Below are positions 59,890-64,000 of a DNA stretch of 64,000 bases, in pieces. The stretch is from Mactromeris polynyma (lineage: Eukaryota; Mollusca; Bivalvia; Venerida; Mactridae). Each line of letters opens with the position of its first letter. The first letter of the stretch is position 1. The stretch is taken from contig JASFXZ010000035.1 of assembly GCA_032209605.1 (NCBI GenBank), positions 5,185,748 to 5,249,747 of the forward strand, in the 5' to 3' direction. The notes under the pieces are model-generated. The model saw nothing but the letters and a program-made list of their open reading frames with translations, was not told where the DNA came from and did no database searches. A program made the position numbers and the translations under genes.

Positions 59890-61529
59890 GTAAGGATGCA
59901 TAGACTTCCCCAGGCCTGTTTAGAATTGTAGTACCCCAGCACCTGAATTTCTTAATGAAAGATAACCAAACCACAGCATCTGCAGAATAACAATTTGGTA
60001 AAAACTGTAGCAATCTTTCACGAGTAGAAGCAAACAAAAAAACTCCACCCACTGTGCGCCAGTAATTAATCTGCTTACAAACTGGATGCTGACATTCGCA
60101 CTCCAGCCAATTTCCCCCATCAAATTAGCAATACAAGATGGATATTAATGTTGAAATGACTTTTGATTGGGTTCGTGATAGATATCACTTTCAGTATTGA
60201 CTCAAGGAGGAGCAAAAAAGAGCGACAGTGATCTGGGTAGGGTAATAACTAAGTGTGCACTGCCTCCATAGCAACTCTGCCATCTTCTTTTTTAACAGGT
60301 GCTCGATTCTCTACTTTTTGACAAAACAAGTTGTATCTATGAAACTCTTGCGTTGAAAAGACAAATAAATCAACGAAAAGCTACAATTTTCTGTCGTTCA
60401 GTTTTTCATTGAATGCAAAGCAAAAATATGTTCATGAGTAAATGCAGTGAAAAGACCGACGGTGTCCAACCTCTATATACTTTTGTGAATGGTTTAGCAG
60501 GACGTTGTACAGCGATAGTATAGAGATGTGAAGTCCAAGGCTGGACTACAGTTTTCCCATCAAATCACCTTAATTCAACACTGTATAGGAGTTTGAAGAT
60601 TTTCTTTTTGACATAACTGTTGTTTTCTTGTTTCTTCTATCACTCTCCAACCTTGATACTGCTATCCCATCAACTTCTGCCTTGCACCTGACTATTTAAT
60701 GTATATTGATTAAATTGAACTGTTTCAAACACATGCTGTTGACTCTACATTTCATTTCAAATAGAATTTATAAGTTTATGTATTGAGTGATCATTATATG
60801 TACACAGCATATTTAAACATAATTTATTTCGTACAAATATACCACAGTTCTACTACCATACTGATCTCGAGAACATACATGTATATGATGGAATTAAGAG
60901 ATTGGAACAAGGACTAGAAATAAATCTCTTCATTCTAATGAGAACTATCAGAACTATTTTAAAGCTCCATTTTGTAATTCGTGAAACATAAATTGAATCA
61001 TGGTGATGATCTCATAGTGATTTTAGCCCAATCTTATCTCTCAAATAGTTGAATGTGTCACAAAATATCTTACAAGATATGCGTCAGCAGAAACAAAAAT
61101 AATAGATGCAAACTGAGTGACACCAGTCTGAACCCCATATAATAATGTCAACATACTCCAAGTTGTAAGCTGGGGAGTTCCAGGCTGGGGTGGGTCTTGT
61201 TCCAACTTCTTCATAACTACATTTTACAAATAAAAACAATCATTCTCAAAATAAATCCACAGAGATCAGAGATTTTTAGGATTTTACACATTGATGTTGT
61301 GGTTATTTCAACATATCCTTTTTACAAAATCCACTCATCAGATATATTTATAAGGTAAATGAATTTTATAAAACAATAAATAGGAACCTGTTTCAAAAGA
61401 ATCAGCATGACTTAACTCTTTTGTATTCACACAAGTTTGCTACCATGTTAATGCTGCAATACAAAACACTTCAATTGCTAACAGTTTAACAAGACAATAA
61501 TTGATCATGGACAAACGAAATCAACTAAC
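59890..61529. other. Intronic/intergenic, one decayed exon copy
   Basis: Mostly AT-rich. At about 60590-60690 the minus strand shows a decayed relative of the 61530-61647 exon candidate (AAGGTTGGAGA and AAGAAACAAGA in the same order), with a stop in the matching frame. Confidence 0.4.
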
Positions 61530-61647
61530 ATCTGTAGAGAGGTGGGGTGAGAGTCTGTGTAGCACTCCATATGTTCCTCTTGTTTCTTCTTTCTTTCAAC
61601 TGTTCTCCAACCTTCAAAATTTTTCCCCATTAATGTTTCTTGCAAAC
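61530..61647 (-). CDS. Possible coding exon
   Basis: Acceptor TTTTTTTAAAG opens LQETLMGKNFEGWRTVERKK, then KQEEHMECYTDSHPTSLQ to a GTTAGT donor. It is open throughout, but its phases (2 nt leading, 2 trailing) do not fit the flanking exons directly, so it may be alternative or not real. Confidence 0.3.
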
Positions 61648-61734
61648 CTTTAAAAAAAGATTAATCAAAAATAATATACGTCATATTCAGATCAGACTGG
61701 CTGCCCCATTAGATCAGAGGAGTGGCAGGAACAC

Positions 61735-62045
61735 TCCAGACACATTTTGACTGAAATTTGACTATCACTTTTTTAAAAATTTAATAAAATCTAAATTTCA
61801 CAAACCTCAGTAAAATCCTTTTAGCCACTGATTTCTATAGTCATAAGATACAAGCATGTGAATTTTCCTTGATGTAGACCTACTGGTTACTAAAATATTA
61901 AACTTTAAAAATTTGCCATTTAGGTGTCAGCCCAGTATTTTTTTGCCCTCTTTATTCTACAGTAAAACTACTAGTTTTGCACAGAAAGTGTGAACTCCAC
62001 AACACATTTCCAGCTATCTGGAGTATCTAGTTTCAATAACTTAAC
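61735..62045. repeat. Duplicated block, copy 3 (partial)
   Basis: Matches about 55760-56070 and 59228-59540 (TTTCACAAACCTCA, TAGGTGTCAGCCC, CCCTCTTTATTCT, GTGAACTCCACAAC), more diverged, without the MULE tail. Confidence 0.75.
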
Positions 62046-62084
62046 TTATTATAAGTGAATTACAACTTTACAAAAAAAAAATTA

Positions 62085-62395
62085 GGTAAATGACTTTTAT
62101 AGGATTTGCCTCCCCTTAATCATTCTAAAATCTATTTTCTGCTAAATAAAATAGTTAATTTCGTTTCTTCAAAATTACGGTTGATGAAATAAGGTGAAGT
62201 TACTTCCCTTAAATGACAATCTGCAAATGGTGTGAAATGTTTTCCTATTAATATATGTTTTTTACAAATTTATACCTTATATTTCATGCACACTGTAGTG
62301 GTATGGACTGTTTGTTGAATAATACAGGTAGACATGGACAAAGTCAGCTCTCCATTGTGACGAAGGTGATCAGTTACACTTCAATATGATTATCT
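62085..62395. repeat. Duplicated block b, copy 2
   Basis: Second copy of 58020-58350, directly after the third copy of the first block. Confidence 0.8.
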
Positions 62396-62856
62396 GAAAT
62401 GTGAACAGTGTAAAACATTTTCACCATAACACTAAAAATCTAATGATAAACCCAAATTATAATTAAATTTTTCATGTGCTCGTTAACATGGCACATATAA
62501 ATGGTTTTCAATTTCGGTCTGAAAATTTACCAGTTCAGTTACTTACAAGTTTTTAAATATTTGTTAAAGTAAATGAATATTTAATAAAGAGCATAATTGT
62601 TAAAAGCATATGATCACATCTTCAGTTCACTGACAGTTTACATCCTATCTAGCTCATCATAGTATGAAAACTGTACTAATAATTTGCAATAACAAAAAAT
62701 TCATAATTATGCCCTGTAATAGATGACTGACATCACAATTTCGTGACAACAGAGAAATGTTATGCAAACCATACTACAAGTATATATGAATGGAATATAC
62801 AAATGTCCCAGTTTATACACTGGCTATATAATGTTTGACCATGAGTTACCAGTTAC

Positions 62857-62935
62857 CTCTGAGAGAAAGTTACAAACATCTTCCTGTAGGTTGCTCAGTT
62901 GAAGTGACATCAATGCAGATCTAGTAATGTAGGAC
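62857..62935 (-). CDS. Coding exon of the unidentified minus-strand gene
   Basis: One leading nucleotide then 26 codons, ending phase 0 at GAG|GTAACT; acceptor ATTTTCTGCAG. Encodes SYITRSALMSLQLSNLQE then DVCNFLSE. It joins in phase to 56938-57063. Protein not recognised. Confidence 0.5.
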
Positions 62936-63303
62936 CTGCAGAAAATACAAAGAAGTACCAATAAACAATGTTTGAAATGTATGGTTACTGGATTACTCAT
63001 GGAAAGTGTGATCCAGTTAGATGGCTTGTATTGTATAAGACAAACTGAACTATCCACCAAATAGCTACTAAAATAACACAATAAACAAGAATTTGTTTGA
63101 CTAGCAAAGGAATAAAAGGAGAATATTTCTTTCATGTACGACACCCAATCTGGTGATAGTTTAAGTAGACTGCCATTATGGCTGTGACCATGTATATAGG
63201 TCTATCAGATTACTCCACCTAAAATCCAAGCAATTGAAGCAATTTCAATACACAGTATGGGAGGTAGATTAACAGCAACAGCTGGCACCAGATAACTTGA
63301 CAA

Positions 63304-63454
63304 TTGATTGTTCAATGTTGTGTACTCACTCCAATAACAAGATCTCAAAAGAGGTCGTTATGATTATTTCTATAAATATCTAATTGATTGTTGCGTACTC
63401 ACTCCAATAACAAGATCTCAAAACAGGTCCTTATGTTTATTTTCTGTAAATATC
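63304..63454. repeat. Tandem duplication of about 75 bp
   Basis: Two copies sharing TACTCACTCCAATAACAAGA and TCTCAAAA, each with a potential minus-strand donor GTGAGTAC; only the copy at 63403-63444 leaves an open frame between an acceptor and the donor (NKHKDLFLRSCYW). Confidence 0.7.
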
Positions 63455-63820
63455 TTTCTTGTTGACAGCAGACAATTCACATCTGATGCTGTGCTTCAAC
63501 AAAGTCTTGCATCAGTCAATAATCAAGTCAAAATTTGATTACATAGTTTCCGATCATTTGACATTTCAATAACAGTCTAACCTGTACTAGTGGTAACCTT
63601 TAAATAGTGGCCACCTACCTACAACAATCAAAATTCTCCCCATCAGATATCAGTCTTCAAATGGCTGGGAATAGCAGCTACATACCAACCAATGCAAAAG
63701 ATCCTTCACCTGAAATTGACAGAAAACAATTATATTTAATTGTTCAACCGCTGTCTGATTTTATTTCAGGATAGATCTGTCTGATAGCGAGAAACCGGTG
63801 ACACAGGAGCAAAATTGGCA

Positions 63821-63900
63821 ATGGACGACTGGACAGGTTTAGCCCAATTTCCGAAAAAAACGTGTTTCCGAGACTTATTACAGAGGACTAGAGCCGCACG
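63821..63900 (+). CDS. Probable first coding exon of a plus-strand gene
   Basis: ATG in a fair context (TTGGCAATGG) opens MDDWTGLAQFPKKTCFRDLL, then QRTRAA and two nucleotides before a consensus GTATGT donor at 63901. The local sequence has more G/C and CpG than its surroundings, as expected near a promoter. The remainder of the gene is beyond the window. It lies head-to-head with the minus-strand exons ending near 63.7 kb. Product unknown. Confidence 0.45.
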
Positions 63901-64000
63901 GTATGTTGAACAGTGGATATATGGATGCTAAGTGGTAGATAAATAATTATAGTGTTGACAAATACAAAGATTTTGAATCTGTGACAGTTTATTTTCATGT

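Overview
This is an AT-rich, intron-rich animal genome window, most likely from a bivalve mollusc. The evidence is short exons with GT-AG borders separated by long AT-rich introns, many tRNA-derived SINE-like copies, and several dispersed repeats I recognise as typical of clam, oyster and mussel genomes. The clearest of these begins TTTTTAGCTCACCTGAGCAC, and there is also a 'gtgaccttgacctttgagc' family. Nothing here is bacterial: there are no operons, no Shine-Dalgarno sites and no long ORFs.

Layout. (1) 0.2-6.4 kb, minus strand: a seven-exon THAP-domain gene whose downstream exons encode a Kolobok-like transposase. Two exon junctions are out of phase, so it is either decayed or has exons I did not find. 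A dead Tc1/mariner fragment (6.7-6.95 kb, plus) lies just upstream. (2) 12.3-16.1 kb, minus strand: an RPA-like OB-fold protein gene with one frameshift; an orphan minus-strand exon lies at 8.7 kb. (3) 17.04-31.79 kb: a 14.75-kb foldback element with an 11-bp target duplication. Its inverted arms are made mostly of ~165-bp tandem repeats. The centre holds a candidate 5.3-kb element, and a 307-bp MITE interrupts the left arm. (4) 32.2-35.3 kb: an intact three-exon BEN-like gene (165 aa), bracketed by clusters of the 10-bp palindrome TCTGTACAGA. (5) 37.96-41.56 kb: a second element bounded by inverted clusters of GTGGCA/GTGGAAA repeats, with no coding content. (6) 42.5-45.4 kb: bivalve dispersed repeats. 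(7) 46.75-50.11 kb: at least three nested elements (a hAT-like shell, a CCTGG-flanked element, and a GTGCCAC-ended element) plus SINE-like copies. (8) 45.9-63.7 kb, minus strand: short coding exons of an unidentified host gene or genes, interrupted at 53.7-55.5 kb by a LINE 3' end and a MULE-like transposase pseudogene. The intronic DNA at 55.4-62.4 kb is duplicated. (9) At 63.82 kb a probable first exon of a plus-strand gene runs off the window.

The most unusual parts are the foldback element, whose right arm carries a near-identical ~1-kb higher-order duplication; the BEN-like gene between palindromic motif clusters; and a group of elements that share a CCWGG pentanucleotide insertion site and similar termini with family-specific subterminal palindromes. 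All assignments are by eye; no searches were run.
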